DNA from: CAXBGS01 sp963975425
GTDB taxonomy: Bacteria > Planctomycetota > Planctomycetia > Pirellulales > Pirellulaceae
DNA: 64,000 nt
Reading direction: 5' to 3'
NCBI GenBank assembly: GCA_963975425.1
Contig: CAXBGS010000001.1
Span: 806,001 to 870,000 of the forward strand
Numbering within the stretch: the first letter of the stretch is position 1; each line of letters starts with the position of its first letter. This document shows positions 54,930-64,000 of the stretch, piece after piece. The translations under genes and the position numbers were made by a program. The notes under the pieces were generated by a model. The model searched no databases. It was not told where the DNA came from and saw only the letters and a program-made list of their open reading frames with translations.

Positions 54930-56185
54930 CAGTCGCGATTTTTCATACGAGGATCAAGGGCATCGCGAAGTCCGTCACCCAGGAAGTTCAACGCAAACAA
55001 CGTGACGGCTAAAGCCATCCCGGGAAAAACCACGACCCACCAAAATAGTTTGATACTGGAAAGCGCTTCGACACCGTCATTTAACAGCAGGCCCCAGGAG
55101 ACGTCTGGTGGCGCGACGCCCAATCCCAAGAACGATAAAAAGGCTTCGAACAACATCACCGACGGAATCGTCAGCGTCAGGTACACGATCACAATGCCCA
55201 GCACGTTGGGAACCAAATGCCGGAAAATAATGCGGGGCGGTGAAGCACCAACGGTTCGCGCCGACTCCACGAACTGTTCTTGCCGCAGCGAGAGCACTTG
55301 TCCGCGAACCACTCGTGACATCGTCAACCAATAAATCGCACCGATCACCAGATAGAAAATCATGATCTGATCCACCCCGTAACTGTCCAGCCACTTCTTG
55401 ACGCTGTCTTCGCCCAAGAAAGTGACCAAGAAGATCACGACAAAGATAAATGGGATCGAATAGAGCATGTCGACGATCCGCATCATCGCCGAGTCCACCA
55501 TGCCACCGAAGTAACCCGCCACGGCGCCGTAACTGACACCGATCACCAACGATACGAGTGTGGCCACGATGCCGACGATCAGCGACACACGGGCGCCCCA
55601 GAAAACGCGGGCCAGCAGGTCACGTCCCAATTTGTCGGTGCCCATCAACGAGGGCAGGGCATAGTCGCCGAACAGACTGACGCGAGCCTGGGTCATGGCC
55701 CACGACACCGGTCCCATATCGTTCCAAAGCTGATTGAACGGATGCTCGACCTCCATCCGCTCGGCGATCACGGCGTCAATGGCGCTACGCTGCTGGGCCC
55801 CTGAAACCGCGAGGCGTTCTTGTTTCAGCTTATCAATCTCGGCTTGAAACTGTTCCAATTCCTTTGTCAGCCGTCCCTCGGCGAACTGCAATCCTTTGCG
55901 ACCGCCCATGACGACGGCGGATGTATTGGGTGACAAGAATCTTCGGTTATCCAAGTCCTTGTCGATCGGACTTTGCAGCGGCAGCATGGGAGTACCGACC
56001 GCGAGCACCGCAAGCAAACACAGAAAGTACATCGATAGCATCGCGGTACGATTGCGTCGCAGTCGGTTCCAAGCGTCCTGCCAAAGCGAAACGCCGCGAA
56101 TGCCCTGCGCTTCGCTGAGAATTTTTTCCAGCGTTTGACGATCCGGTTCGCCGTCTTGATTGGTGTTATCCATCGTCGAGCTCAC
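54929..56185 (-). CDS. oppC: Oligopeptide ABC transporter permease OppC with coiled-coil insert
   Basis: 418 residues, over 100 longer than usual OppC. The first helix (AMLSMYFLCLLAVLAVGTPM) is normal. Before the MetI-type core there is an extra segment (about 68-185) with a charged coiled coil (FAEGRLTKELEQFQAEIDKL, then IDAVIAERMEVEHP). The permease core follows, from MGTDKLGRDLLARVFWGAR, with the EAA-like loop SARTVGASPPRIIFRHLVPN. Start GTG at 56185, overlapping the OppB stop (GTGA). Confidence 0.92.
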   Translation of the reverse strand: MSSTMDNTNQDGEPDRQTLEKILSEAQGIRGVSLWQDAWNRLRRNRTAMLSMYFLCLLAVLAVGTPMLPLQSPIDKDLDNRRFLSPNTSAVVMGGRKGLQFAEGRLTKELEQFQAEIDKLKQERLAVSGAQQRSAIDAVIAERMEVEHPFNQLWNDMGPVSWAMTQARVSLFGDYALPSLMGTDKLGRDLLARVFWGARVSLIVGIVATLVSLVIGVSYGAVAGYFGGMVDSAMMRIVDMLYSIPFIFVVIFLVTFLGEDSVKKWLDSYGVDQIMIFYLVIGAIYWLTMSRVVRGQVLSLRQEQFVESARTVGASPPRIIFRHLVPNVLGIVIVYLTLTIPSVMLFEAFLSFLGLGVAPPDVSWGLLLNDGVEALSSIKLFWWVVVFPGMALAVTLFALNFLGDGLRDALDPRMKNRD

Positions 56186-57111
56186 TGCAGCTTCACCCTC
56201 GGATCGATCACGGCATACGAAACGTCCACCAGCGTGTTCATCACATACAAAATCACGGTATAGGTCAGTACCATTCCCATCGCGAGCGTGTAATCTCGCT
56301 GGGTCGCGGCATAGATAAAGTGGCTGCCCATCCCGGGAAGCGCGAATATCTTTTCCAGCACCAATGATCCGGTCAACACTCGCGCGGTCGCCGGGCCCAA
56401 GAACGAAACCACCGGCAACATCGCCCCCGGCAAGACGTGTTTAAGAATCACTGTCCGCCGCGGCAATCCTTTGGCGAATGCGGTGCGCACATGGTCTTTG
56501 GTCAATACTTCCAACATGCCGGCCCTGGTCAGTCGAGCAATATAAGCGGCGATCGGCGACCCCAAGCACAATGCCGGCAGCGCGATCTGACGCAGCGTGC
56601 CCCAGCCACCCGCGGGGAATATCTGGATCATGAACACGAACAACAAAATCGCCAGTGACGCCAGCACAAAGTTGGGAATCGCGATTCCCAACACCGCGGC
56701 CGCCATCATCCCCGTGTCTGCCGCGGTTCCGCGATAAACCGCCGACACCACTCCCGCCGAAACGCCCAGCAAGATTGCGAACACGAGTGCAAAAATCGCC
56801 AGTGATGCCGAAACCGGAAAGCCTTCGGCCAAGACTTGATTGACGCTGTAATCTTCCAATCGAATCGACCAGCCCAGGTCAAAACGGGTAACGATCCCGA
56901 CCAAGTAATCGGTGTACTGTTTCAGCGGCGGCGCGTCCAAGTTGTAACGTGCCTTTAACTGGCGTTCGATCGCGGGCGGAACGTTCCGTTCGCTGCTAAA
57001 CGGATTGCCTGGCACACTGCGCATGAGGACGAAGGACACCGTGTAGACGATCCACAGGGTCAGCAACATCCAAAGGAATCGCTTTAACAAATAACTCAGC
57101 AGGTCTCGCAC
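56182..57111 (-). CDS. oppB: Oligopeptide ABC transporter permease OppB
   Basis: 309 residues, the standard OppB/DppB length. The N-terminal LLSYLLKRFLWMLLTLWIVYTVS and RSVPGNPF, and the EAA loop VRTAFAKGLPRRTVILKHVLPG, are typical. Six membrane helices are expected. GTG at 57111, with AAGGA upstream, 16 bases after the stop of oppA. Confidence 0.93.
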   Translation of the reverse strand: MRDLLSYLLKRFLWMLLTLWIVYTVSFVLMRSVPGNPFSSERNVPPAIERQLKARYNLDAPPLKQYTDYLVGIVTRFDLGWSIRLEDYSVNQVLAEGFPVSASLAIFALVFAILLGVSAGVVSAVYRGTAADTGMMAAAVLGIAIPNFVLASLAILLFVFMIQIFPAGGWGTLRQIALPALCLGSPIAAYIARLTRAGMLEVLTKDHVRTAFAKGLPRRTVILKHVLPGAMLPVVSFLGPATARVLTGSLVLEKIFALPGMGSHFIYAATQRDYTLAMGMVLTYTVILYVMNTLVDVSYAVIDPRVKLQ

Positions 57112-57127
57112 CGGTTTGTCGTCCTTC

Positions 57128-59065
57128 CTACTGTTGGTCTTCGTAACGAAGCAGGTGCAACGGGTGCAAGTCTTGGGCGCTGGGAAAAAACCCCACCACG
57201 TTCGTCTTGACCATGTTCAGCGACGTATAGAAGTAGATTGGAATCACCGGCATCTCATCGACCCAGATCTGTTCAGCTTGCTGTAACAATTTCATTCGTT
57301 TCGACTGGTCCGCCTCGCGGCCTGCCGCAATGATCAGTCCGTCGTACTCGGCATTGCTCCAGTTCGTATTGTTCTGTGGCCCATCGGTCACCCACATGTC
57401 CAAGAACGTATTGGGATCGGGATAGTCGGCAATCCAGCCGGCGCGGGCGATGTCATAGTCCTTCTGCGTCGTCTTATCCAAAAAGCTGCCCCATTCCATG
57501 TTTTGCAATTCGACTTTGACGTTCAAATTGTTTTGCAATTGTTGTTGGATGACTTCCGCAATCGCTCGATGGCCTTCGCTTGTGTTGTACAGCATCGTCA
57601 TCTTGGGAATTCCACGGCCACCGGGATAGCCTGCTTCGACCAACAACTGCTTGGCTTCTTCGACGCTGGGTGTTAGTCCCTCGGCACTTTCGTATCCGGC
57701 CAACCCAGGCGGTACGTTAGTGAATGCAGGGATTTGCCCCGCCTTGGTGACTTGTTCGACGATCTGGGTGCGGTTGATCGCTTTGGCCAGTGCGCGACGG
57801 ACGCGGGCATCATCGAGTGGCGGTCGCTTGGTGTTCAGGCGATAGAAATAGACGGACAACTGAGGGGCACTGATAAAGTCATCGCGCTTTTTGATTTCTT
57901 CCAGCAGTGCAGTCGGCGGATCGGTGACCCACTGCAACTGACCTGTCTCGTACATATTCAGCGCCGTGTTTTGACCCTCCATCGACAAAAAGTCGATCGT
58001 TTCAAAACTCTGTTTGTTCAGCTCAAAGTAGTCATCGTTGCGCACCAGCCGAAGCCGGTCGCGAAGCCTGCGGAACTGCAATTTGTACGGACCGTTGGTG
58101 ACGATGTTCTCGGCCTTGGTCCACAACGGTGAACCGAATGTCTCGACACAATGACGGTTGACCGGAAACGTCGGATAGTAGGCAACCAAATTCGGAAAAT
58201 ACGGAATCGGATCGTTCAAATGAACGATGAACGTGTGATCGTCGGGCGTTTCTAATCCGCCCAGCTTGTCAAACGCGACCAGCACCCCGTGTGTCCGCAC
58301 GGTATCGGGCTTTGCAACCGGCGAATCGAGCGACACGGCGAAAGATTGCTGGCGGGTCGCACCGTCCCAGTCCACGTTTCCTTCGTCGTCGACATCCGCC
58401 ACGTCGACGACGTAAACCCATTGCTCTTGCCACACGCCCTCGTCGTCACTTTCCGGTTCGGGCGGTTTGATGATCTCTTTTAGGGTTCCGTACAGGATTG
58501 TTCCGCGCGGAAAATTTTGCTGGCTGGATTCGGCGTCCGTGTCCTGTGGTCGGTCCCACAGTTCGACTTCGACCTTGTCGCCGATTTCGACGGTACTTTG
58601 CGAATAGGCTTGGGCAAAAGGGACGCTAAACAATTGGAACGTGTACTCGCAGGCGGTGCCGGGGTGCAGCATCCGCTGCCAGCTCCACGCGAAATCGTGG
58701 CTGGTCACGGCCGTCCCGTCGGACCAGCGCGCATCATCACGAAGATGAAACGTGTAGGTCCGCCCGTCGTCAGAGACTTCATACGATTTGGCGATCGCAG
58801 GCTGTGGCGACATCGGCTGCAGACCCGTTTCCGGATCGGGATCGCCTTCGGGAAGCATCCGCAGCAGCCCGTCAAAGAGCGAAAAGATCAACCGACTTTC
58901 GATATTTCCCGTCGCCCGATGCGGGTCCAGCGTTTTGGGGTCCGTGCCGCTTTGCAGACTAAAGTCAGCCGGTGGCGTGGATTCAAAGAACGAGGCCCAA
59001 CCGACTGCTAACACCGTCACAACGGCGGCGGTAAGCAGAAATGCGCGACGAACTTCGGGTGGCAC
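57128..59065 (-). CDS. oppA: Oligopeptide-binding protein OppA-like, with an insertion
   Basis: 645 residues from GTG 59065. It is anchored by FLLTAAVVTVLAVGWASFF. The SBP_bac_5 fold is clear: GTDPKTLDPHRATGNIE, then LRDDARWSDGTAVTSHDFAWSW, LAKAINRTQIVEQVTKAGQ and DYDIARAGWIADYPDPNTFL, which contact the peptide. An extra segment of roughly 100 residues with acidic strands lies between FQLFSVPFAQAY and TFIVHLNDPIPYF (KVEVELWDRPQDTD to TRQQSFAVSLDSP). The GTG at 59065 has AAGGA 7 bases upstream and puts a six-residue n-region before the membrane helix; a TTG at 59116 is weaker. Confidence 0.9.
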   Translation of the reverse strand: MPPEVRRAFLLTAAVVTVLAVGWASFFESTPPADFSLQSGTDPKTLDPHRATGNIESRLIFSLFDGLLRMLPEGDPDPETGLQPMSPQPAIAKSYEVSDDGRTYTFHLRDDARWSDGTAVTSHDFAWSWQRMLHPGTACEYTFQLFSVPFAQAYSQSTVEIGDKVEVELWDRPQDTDAESSQQNFPRGTILYGTLKEIIKPPEPESDDEGVWQEQWVYVVDVADVDDEGNVDWDGATRQQSFAVSLDSPVAKPDTVRTHGVLVAFDKLGGLETPDDHTFIVHLNDPIPYFPNLVAYYPTFPVNRHCVETFGSPLWTKAENIVTNGPYKLQFRRLRDRLRLVRNDDYFELNKQSFETIDFLSMEGQNTALNMYETGQLQWVTDPPTALLEEIKKRDDFISAPQLSVYFYRLNTKRPPLDDARVRRALAKAINRTQIVEQVTKAGQIPAFTNVPPGLAGYESAEGLTPSVEEAKQLLVEAGYPGGRGIPKMTMLYNTSEGHRAIAEVIQQQLQNNLNVKVELQNMEWGSFLDKTTQKDYDIARAGWIADYPDPNTFLDMWVTDGPQNNTNWSNAEYDGLIIAAGREADQSKRMKLLQQAEQIWVDEMPVIPIYFYTSLNMVKTNVVGFFPSAQDLHPLHLLRYEDQQ

Positions 59066-59072
59066 GCGTGAA

Positions 59073-59077
59073 TCCTT
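59073..59077 (-). promoter_or_regulatory. Shine-Dalgarno sequence deciding the oppA start
   Basis: AAGGA on the minus strand, 7 bases before the GTG at 59065; the upstream TTG at 59116 has only GGTAG at poor spacing. Confidence 0.5.
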
Positions 59078-59228
59078 TGACAGAAGTGCTCGAAATCGAA
59101 ACAGCCAACTCGGCAAATTCTACCGAGTTTGCCCAACCATTCCTACGCTGATCCCACCAATCGTCGCTGATCACCTTGCGATCAATCACGACAACGGCGA
59201 ATCTCTTGGTCGTTGAACGAGGCCGATC

Positions 59229-60467
59229 TTAACCTTCGATCACTCCGGCGACGGCTTGGCAAAGTCGTTCCATGCGGTCTTCGACCATGCCGGCGACGTT
59301 GATGCGTCCGCTGCCGACGATATAGATGCTGTGTTTATTCTTCAGCTCGTCGACTTGCATCTGGTTCAAACCACTGAACGAGAACATTCCCTTTTGCGGC
59401 AGCAGGAATGAAAAGTCATGGCCCGCGCCGGTGCTCTTCATCGTATCGACGAACGTTTGGCGCAGAGTCGCGATTCGTGTTCGCATTTCATCCAGCTCGC
59501 CGTGCCATTGCCGCGTCAGTTCGGGGTCACTCAACACGGTGGCGACAATCGCGCCGCCGTGTCGCGGCGGATTGCTGTAGTTTGTCCGGATAACTTTCTT
59601 TAGCTGGCTGAGCGCTGTCTGGGCGGACGACGAATCGCCGGCAACCAACGAGATCGCACCGACCCGCTCGCTGTACAAGCCAAAGTTTTTCGAGAACGAG
59701 CTGCACACAATCGCTTCATCACTCTTGTCCAAGACGGCATGCAGTCCGGCGGCGTCTTCGTCCAGACCGCTGCCGAATCCCTGGTATGCAAAGTCGATCA
59801 CCGGAAGCAAACCTTTTTGGGCCACGACGTCAGCGATCTCGTGCCACTGCTGAATCGATGGATCGACACCAGAGGGGTTGTGACAGCAGGCATGCAGCAA
59901 GACCGCATCACCAGCGTTGGCCTTGTTCTTTAGGTCGTCCAACATGCCGTCTAAATCCAGCGACGTGCGATCGGCCGACAAGTAACGATACGAATCGCTG
60001 GGCAGCGCGGCGGCGGCGAACACGGCTGGATGATTTGCCCAGGTCGGGGTCGGCATCCAGATTTTGATCGGCGCCAGTTGTGTCAGCAAGAAATTCGCTG
60101 CCACGCGTAGCGCGCCTGTACCGCCGGGCGTCTGTGCAACAGCAATGCGTGACGCATCGATCCGATCGCCGAACATCAATGTCCGGACGTGGTCGCGATA
60201 GTCGGCCGGGCCGTCGATTGGCAAATATCCCTTTGTCGTTTCGCTGTCGACCAAGCGGCGTTCGGCTTCCTTGACGCACTGCAAAATCGGTGTTTGTCCC
60301 GATGCGTCCTTGTAGACTCCGACGGCGAGGTTCATTTTGTCGGGATTAGGATCGGCAACGTAGGCTTCCGTCAGCCCCAGAATGGCGTCGGGAGCAGCCA
60401 TCGAGATTTCTGAGAATCGAGTATTCGTTTTCGATTGAGCCATATTCGACGGGGCCTGAGTTGTCAT
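59229..60467 (-). CDS. Aspartate/aromatic aminotransferase, class I
   Basis: 412 residues of the AspC/TyrB family, which transfers amino groups between aspartate or aromatic amino acids and 2-oxoglutarate with PLP. Typical features are NLAVGVYKDASGQTPIL, KGYLPIDGPADY, TPGGTGALR, CCHNPSGVDPS and the PLP Lys in CSSFSKNFGLYSERVGA. The C-terminal Arg in IYIVGSGRINVAGM fits the carboxylate-binding position. The ATG at 60467 starts the family N-terminus; the extension to 60500 is probably not used. It is divergent from the GMC gene. Confidence 0.92.
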   Translation of the reverse strand: MTTQAPSNMAQSKTNTRFSEISMAAPDAILGLTEAYVADPNPDKMNLAVGVYKDASGQTPILQCVKEAERRLVDSETTKGYLPIDGPADYRDHVRTLMFGDRIDASRIAVAQTPGGTGALRVAANFLLTQLAPIKIWMPTPTWANHPAVFAAAALPSDSYRYLSADRTSLDLDGMLDDLKNKANAGDAVLLHACCHNPSGVDPSIQQWHEIADVVAQKGLLPVIDFAYQGFGSGLDEDAAGLHAVLDKSDEAIVCSSFSKNFGLYSERVGAISLVAGDSSSAQTALSQLKKVIRTNYSNPPRHGGAIVATVLSDPELTRQWHGELDEMRTRIATLRQTFVDTMKSTGAGHDFSFLLPQKGMFSFSGLNQMQVDELKNKHSIYIVGSGRINVAGMVEDRMERLCQAVAGVIEG

Positions 60468-60556
60468 GACACTTTCTGTCGTGAAATACGTAGGGAACAA
60501 GCATTCCAGATCTCAAATCTGAAATTTCCAATTTAAGAGTAATCAACAAAGTCAAA

Positions 60557-62035
60557 ATGGACCATCGACCTAGCTGTGACATTGTAATCGTGGGTGCAGG
60601 TTCGGCCGGCTGCATGCTGGCAAGCCATCTGGCCGGACAGCGGGGTTACCGCGTCACCTTGATCGAGTCCGCCCGGCAGCAACGGCCGAGGACTGACGGT
60701 CACCGCCCGGCCAATTGGATCCGCTTGTTAGGTGGACCGGAAGACTGGAATCTCTCGACACGGCCGGATCCGGGAATCGCGGGACGAACCATGCGTTGGC
60801 CACGCGGACGCGGCTTGGGCGGCAGCAGCCGGATCAACGCGATGATCTGGATCGATCCAAGGCCGGCCGATCTGGATCGATGGGTGCCGGCAAGCGGCGA
60901 CGCCTGGAAATCGGATGAACTGCATCGATCGGCTCATCACGTGCGAAATATCGTTCGGCCAGAGCGACCGACTTGGATCAGCGAATCGTCAAAGCGGTTT
61001 CTTGCCGCGGCCGAAAACGGTGATGGCGGGCAAACAATGGCTTACGAACGAGTCAATCGAAACGGCCGACGATGGTATCCGTCGTCGCTGTTAGAACAGG
61101 TTCCTGAAGACCGGCTGCGTATCGTGACCGGCACCGTTGACCGAATCGTCTTTGACGGCGATCGTGCGACGGGCGTCGTGGTCGAATCGGGATCAGCGAC
61201 CGAAACAGTCGTCTGCGAAAAACAAGTCATCTTGTCCGCCGGCGCAATCGCATCGCCGACGATTCTGATGCGAAGCGGTATCGGCCCTAGCGAAATTTTG
61301 GCAGACCATTCGATTCGGATGCGAATCGATTCGCCGGGCGTTGGCGAAAACCTGTGCGACCATCTGATCATGCCAGTTGTCTTTGCTTTGCCAGACAGAC
61401 AGCGGTTCCCGTCGCAGTGGACGTCACGCCAAGTTGCGCGATGGCAAACGGTCCGAACGGGACCACTCGCATCGAACTTGGCCGAGTGCGGCGGTCTGTT
61501 TGCTGACAATCAAATACAAATACACGTCACGCCGACTCATTATTTGACGTATCCGTCCGATCGTGCCGCGGCGGCGATGACAATTGGAGTCAACGCAACG
61601 CATCCGAAGTCTCGTGGTCGATTGCAAATCGATTCATCAAGACCAGACGACCCGCCACGGATCGATCCGATGTATTTGTCAAACCTGGATGATTTAGAAA
61701 CAACCGTCGCCGGTGTCCGTCTTGCCAGAGAAATCGCATCACGAACGGCACTGGCCGACTGGATCGGCGACGAAATATTGCCGGGCGCCAAGCGATGTGA
61801 CGACCGCACGATTGCAAAGTCCATCGCACGCTATAGCCAAACGCTGTACCACCCGTGCGGAACCTGCGCGATGGGAATCGATCAACGCTCGGTCGTTGAC
61901 GCCAGGTTGTCAGTCAAAGGTACGGAAAATCTGTCGGTCGTCGATGCTTCCGTGTTGCCTCAAGTCACGACCTGCAATCCGAACGCCGCCGTGATGACGA
62001 TCGCACATCACTTTGCCGAGCGACTGCTTGACTGA
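60557..62035 (+). CDS. GMC-family FAD oxidoreductase
   Basis: 492 residues, FAD-dependent alcohol or choline dehydrogenase type. The FAD Rossmann motif is DIVIVGAGSAGCMLASHLAG. The second GMC signature is LSAGAIASPTILMRSGIGPS, and RGRGLGGSSRINAMIW is the first. The active-site His lies in LYHPCGTCAMG and the last motif is PQVTTCNPNAAVMTIAH. Compared with choline dehydrogenase it is about 60 residues shorter. The substrate is not inferable. The start is ATG at 60557. Confidence 0.9.
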   Translation: MDHRPSCDIVIVGAGSAGCMLASHLAGQRGYRVTLIESARQQRPRTDGHRPANWIRLLGGPEDWNLSTRPDPGIAGRTMRWPRGRGLGGSSRINAMIWIDPRPADLDRWVPASGDAWKSDELHRSAHHVRNIVRPERPTWISESSKRFLAAAENGDGGQTMAYERVNRNGRRWYPSSLLEQVPEDRLRIVTGTVDRIVFDGDRATGVVVESGSATETVVCEKQVILSAGAIASPTILMRSGIGPSEILADHSIRMRIDSPGVGENLCDHLIMPVVFALPDRQRFPSQWTSRQVARWQTVRTGPLASNLAECGGLFADNQIQIHVTPTHYLTYPSDRAAAAMTIGVNATHPKSRGRLQIDSSRPDDPPRIDPMYLSNLDDLETTVAGVRLAREIASRTALADWIGDEILPGAKRCDDRTIAKSIARYSQTLYHPCGTCAMGIDQRSVVDARLSVKGTENLSVVDASVLPQVTTCNPNAAVMTIAHHFAERLLD

Positions 62036-62093
62036 CCTATTGGCGACGGCACGTGGCACCGCGAGCGATCGGGTGAACGAACTGATGGATCGA

Positions 62094-64000
62094 CTATCCG
62101 CGCCGGCTCATCACAATCAGCGGACAATCGGTCATCATCGCAATCTTGCGAGTGAAATCGCCGAATAATTTATTGTTGCGATCGATTCTCTGAACCCCCA
62201 AGATGATCAGGCCGCACTGGCTAGCTCGTTCCGCGATCGCAGCAACGGCGTCATCGCTTTGCAAAACCTCGATTTCCGACTCACCGCGCATGTTATCGTG
62301 CGCCAATCGAACGAGGTCACGGTTGGCGCGTCGCAACTGGGTGGCCGTGACATCCTTGCGCACGACTCGGACGAACGAAACGGGGCTCTCGATTTTGCGA
62401 GACAGACTTCCCAGCAAGCGTGCCAACAAGTAATCGTGTCCGCCACGTCCTGCCACGGGAACCAACACACGTTTGACATCACTGAGGTGCCAGTTCGGTG
62501 GCGCTCGCAGGATCACGACATCGACATCGATCTCACTGAGCAGTGACTCCATGGGGCTTCCGTGTCGGTCGTCGGCGATCTCACTGAGCCCCAACAACAT
62601 TGACTCACAACGATGCAGCCTAGCGACGCGGGCGATTTCCCTCATCGGCTCGGCTGCCACGGTGGTCAGGGTTTCTGGTCGAATCCTCAGTCGTGATGCC
62701 GCCGTGATCAATTCTCGCATCAATGTCTGAGACCGCTCCAGCGGCAACGGATCGTCCGACGGTTTCCAGTGCGACGGCGCGACGACGACCGACTGCAGCA
62801 AGACACGGCCGACATTGGCGGGCACCAAGGAATCGGCCAGTTGTATCATCGCGCCGGCGTTATCCGGGTTCGCGATCGGAACCAACACCAGCGGCGTGTG
62901 ACCTCGCAGGGTCAACAATTCCGGATCCACGGCAACGCTTGATGCATCGACCAACCTTGCGCGATGCGCAAACAAAGTCAAAAACAACAAACCGCCGATA
63001 CCCAACCAGATCACGGCAATACTTCCGGCTGCCGGCACAGCGATTCCCTGAAAAATCGCTAAGCCGATACAGGCCAGGGCACCGAACACGGGGACAAACG
63101 GAAACCAGGGCGTTTGAAAGGGGGGCGGGCGGAGCGAGCTGCGAGCGCGAACCAGAATGGTCAGCCAGTGGGCGATCGCAAACGTCATCAGAAAAATCAA
63201 GCTCGACGCCGCACCGGCCGCGGCCACGTCCGGCAGCAATCCGATCAAGATCACCACCAGCGTTGCCGTAACGCAGACCGAGATGACCGGTACACCACTG
63301 CGCTGCGCGGTCTTGCTAAGCGGCGACGGCAACGTCCGATCGCGCGACATCGCCCAGGCGATTCTTGAAGCGGCGAACACGTTCGCTTGCAGCGCCGTCA
63401 GCATCGATAACAATGCCGCCACGACGACCAACCAATAGCCAACCGGCCCAAGAAACCTGGATGCAGCGACCGCGACAATGCCTTCCGGATCAGACGCGGC
63501 TGCCTGCTGGATGGTTTGCCCGCTTTCGGTCCCCACCGTCGTGATGACGAACAACAACGGCAAATAGATCACCAGGGCGATCACCAGCGAAAGAACCATG
63601 GCGCGTGGAATCGTCTTCGCCGGCTGTTTGATCTCGCCGCCAACGGCCGCGATCAGGTCGAATCCTTGCAACGCGATAAAGCTGTATCCCATCGCCTGGA
63701 TCAGTCCGCGCCAGCCGTCATGAAAGAATGGCCGCAGCGTTGACACCGTCGTCTCGCCAGGCTGCTGCGAGAGCGCCCAAAGTCCACCCAAGATCAGGAT
63801 CATGAACACCACCACCTTGCTGATGTTTGCCCACTGTCCGTCGCTTGCGGCGCGGCGGGCGAGTCCGAAGGTGACACACGCGGTGGTCGCAACGGCAAAG
63901 GCCGGTTTCGCCCAATCCGATGCCAACCATGTGGGCGCCGTCTGACCGGATGCGACACACAAGTCGTTCACCATCACCACGGCAAAGTGGGCAAACCCCA
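62094..64000 (-). CDS. APC-family permease fused to tandem Usp domains (5' end cut off)
   Basis: At least 630 residues; the window ends inside the gene, so the first helices are missing (reading through the edge gives GFAHFAVVMVNDL). The permease part has many helices (MGYSFIALQGFDLIAAVGGEIKQP is the conserved fourth/fifth region; WVAMSRDRTLPSPLSKTAQ-like text follows). Residues about 370 onward are soluble and contain two universal-stress-protein-like halves: TPLVLVPIANPDNAGAMIQL and VKRVLVPVAGRGGHDYLLARL, each followed by the SLLSEIDVDVVILR / FTRKIAMMTDCPLIVMSRRG type of end. It resembles cation or amino-acid transporters with C-terminal UspA domains. Confidence 0.85.
   Translation of the reverse strand, partial: GFAHFAVVMVNDLCVASGQTAPTWLASDWAKPAFAVATTACVTFGLARRAASDGQWANISKVVVFMILILGGLWALSQQPGETTVSTLRPFFHDGWRGLIQAMGYSFIALQGFDLIAAVGGEIKQPAKTIPRAMVLSLVIALVIYLPLLFVITTVGTESGQTIQQAAASDPEGIVAVAASRFLGPVGYWLVVVAALLSMLTALQANVFAASRIAWAMSRDRTLPSPLSKTAQRSGVPVISVCVTATLVVILIGLLPDVAAAGAASSLIFLMTFAIAHWLTILVRARSSLRPPPFQTPWFPFVPVFGALACIGLAIFQGIAVPAAGSIAVIWLGIGGLLFLTLFAHRARLVDASSVAVDPELLTLRGHTPLVLVPIANPDNAGAMIQLADSLVPANVGRVLLQSVVVAPSHWKPSDDPLPLERSQTLMRELITAASRLRIRPETLTTVAAEPMREIARVARLHRCESMLLGLSEIADDRHGSPMESLLSEIDVDVVILRAPPNWHLSDVKRVLVPVAGRGGHDYLLARLLGSLSRKIESPVSFVRVVRKDVTATQLRRANRDLVRLAHDNMRGESEIEVLQSDDAVAAIAERASQCGLIILGVQRIDRNNKLFGDFTRKIAMMTDCPLIVMSRRG

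Overview
The window looks like a chromosomal segment of a planctomycete, most probably of the Pirellulaceae (Rhodopirellula-like). The reasons are moderate GC, many short intergenic repeats, loosely packed genes on both strands, a PEP-CTERM protein, a secretin N-domain protein without an obvious barrel, a DUF937 protein, and an N-terminal FDPLHKWLGI...NHYRLLGI module that I associate with planctomycetes. This is inference from gene content. There is no rRNA, tRNA, CRISPR array, phage or IS element that I can see.

Layout. 0.1-5.7 kb: a GXGXG-domain protein with a degenerate glutamate-synthase-like barrel, an HTTM membrane-protein pair, a 17-bp tandem repeat, and two adjacent purine nucleoside phosphorylases. 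5.8-17 kb: a HerA-like ATPase, a methyltransferase, GAPDH with a clear terminator, a small secreted protein, gyrA, a YiiM-type MOSC protein and a three-part AAA ATPase. 17-20.6 kb: 2-keto-3-deoxygluconate kinase and an SDR fructuronate reductase (hexuronate catabolism), then moaA. 20.8-24.9 kb: an operon of four pseudopilin-like proteins ending in a CinA-like protein. 25-35 kb: an Fe-S type purF, proB, a DUF937 protein, clpC, a ThiF/MoeB enzyme, epmA and a hemerythrin-like protein.

35-48.6 kb is an almost entirely minus-strand envelope region: PEP-CTERM protein, MMPL transporter, secretin N-domain protein, tetraheme cytochrome, Wza-like lipoprotein and a large AsmA-like protein. 48.8-52.1 kb holds a membrane protein with a degenerate J-like domain and a GYF_2 domain, followed 35 bases later by a short-lidded Hsp70. 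I consider this the best candidate in the window for an uncharacterised system. 52.1-59.1 kb holds a thioredoxin-like secreted protein and a complete, translationally coupled oligopeptide ABC importer (oppA-B-C-D-F) in which OppA and OppC carry unusual extra segments. 59.2-64 kb: an aspartate/aromatic aminotransferase, a divergent GMC oxidoreductase and the 3' part of an APC permease fused to tandem Usp domains.

Many genes start with GTG or TTG; where a Shine-Dalgarno sequence or an overlap decides the start, this is stated. All functional calls are from motif recognition alone; no database search was run.
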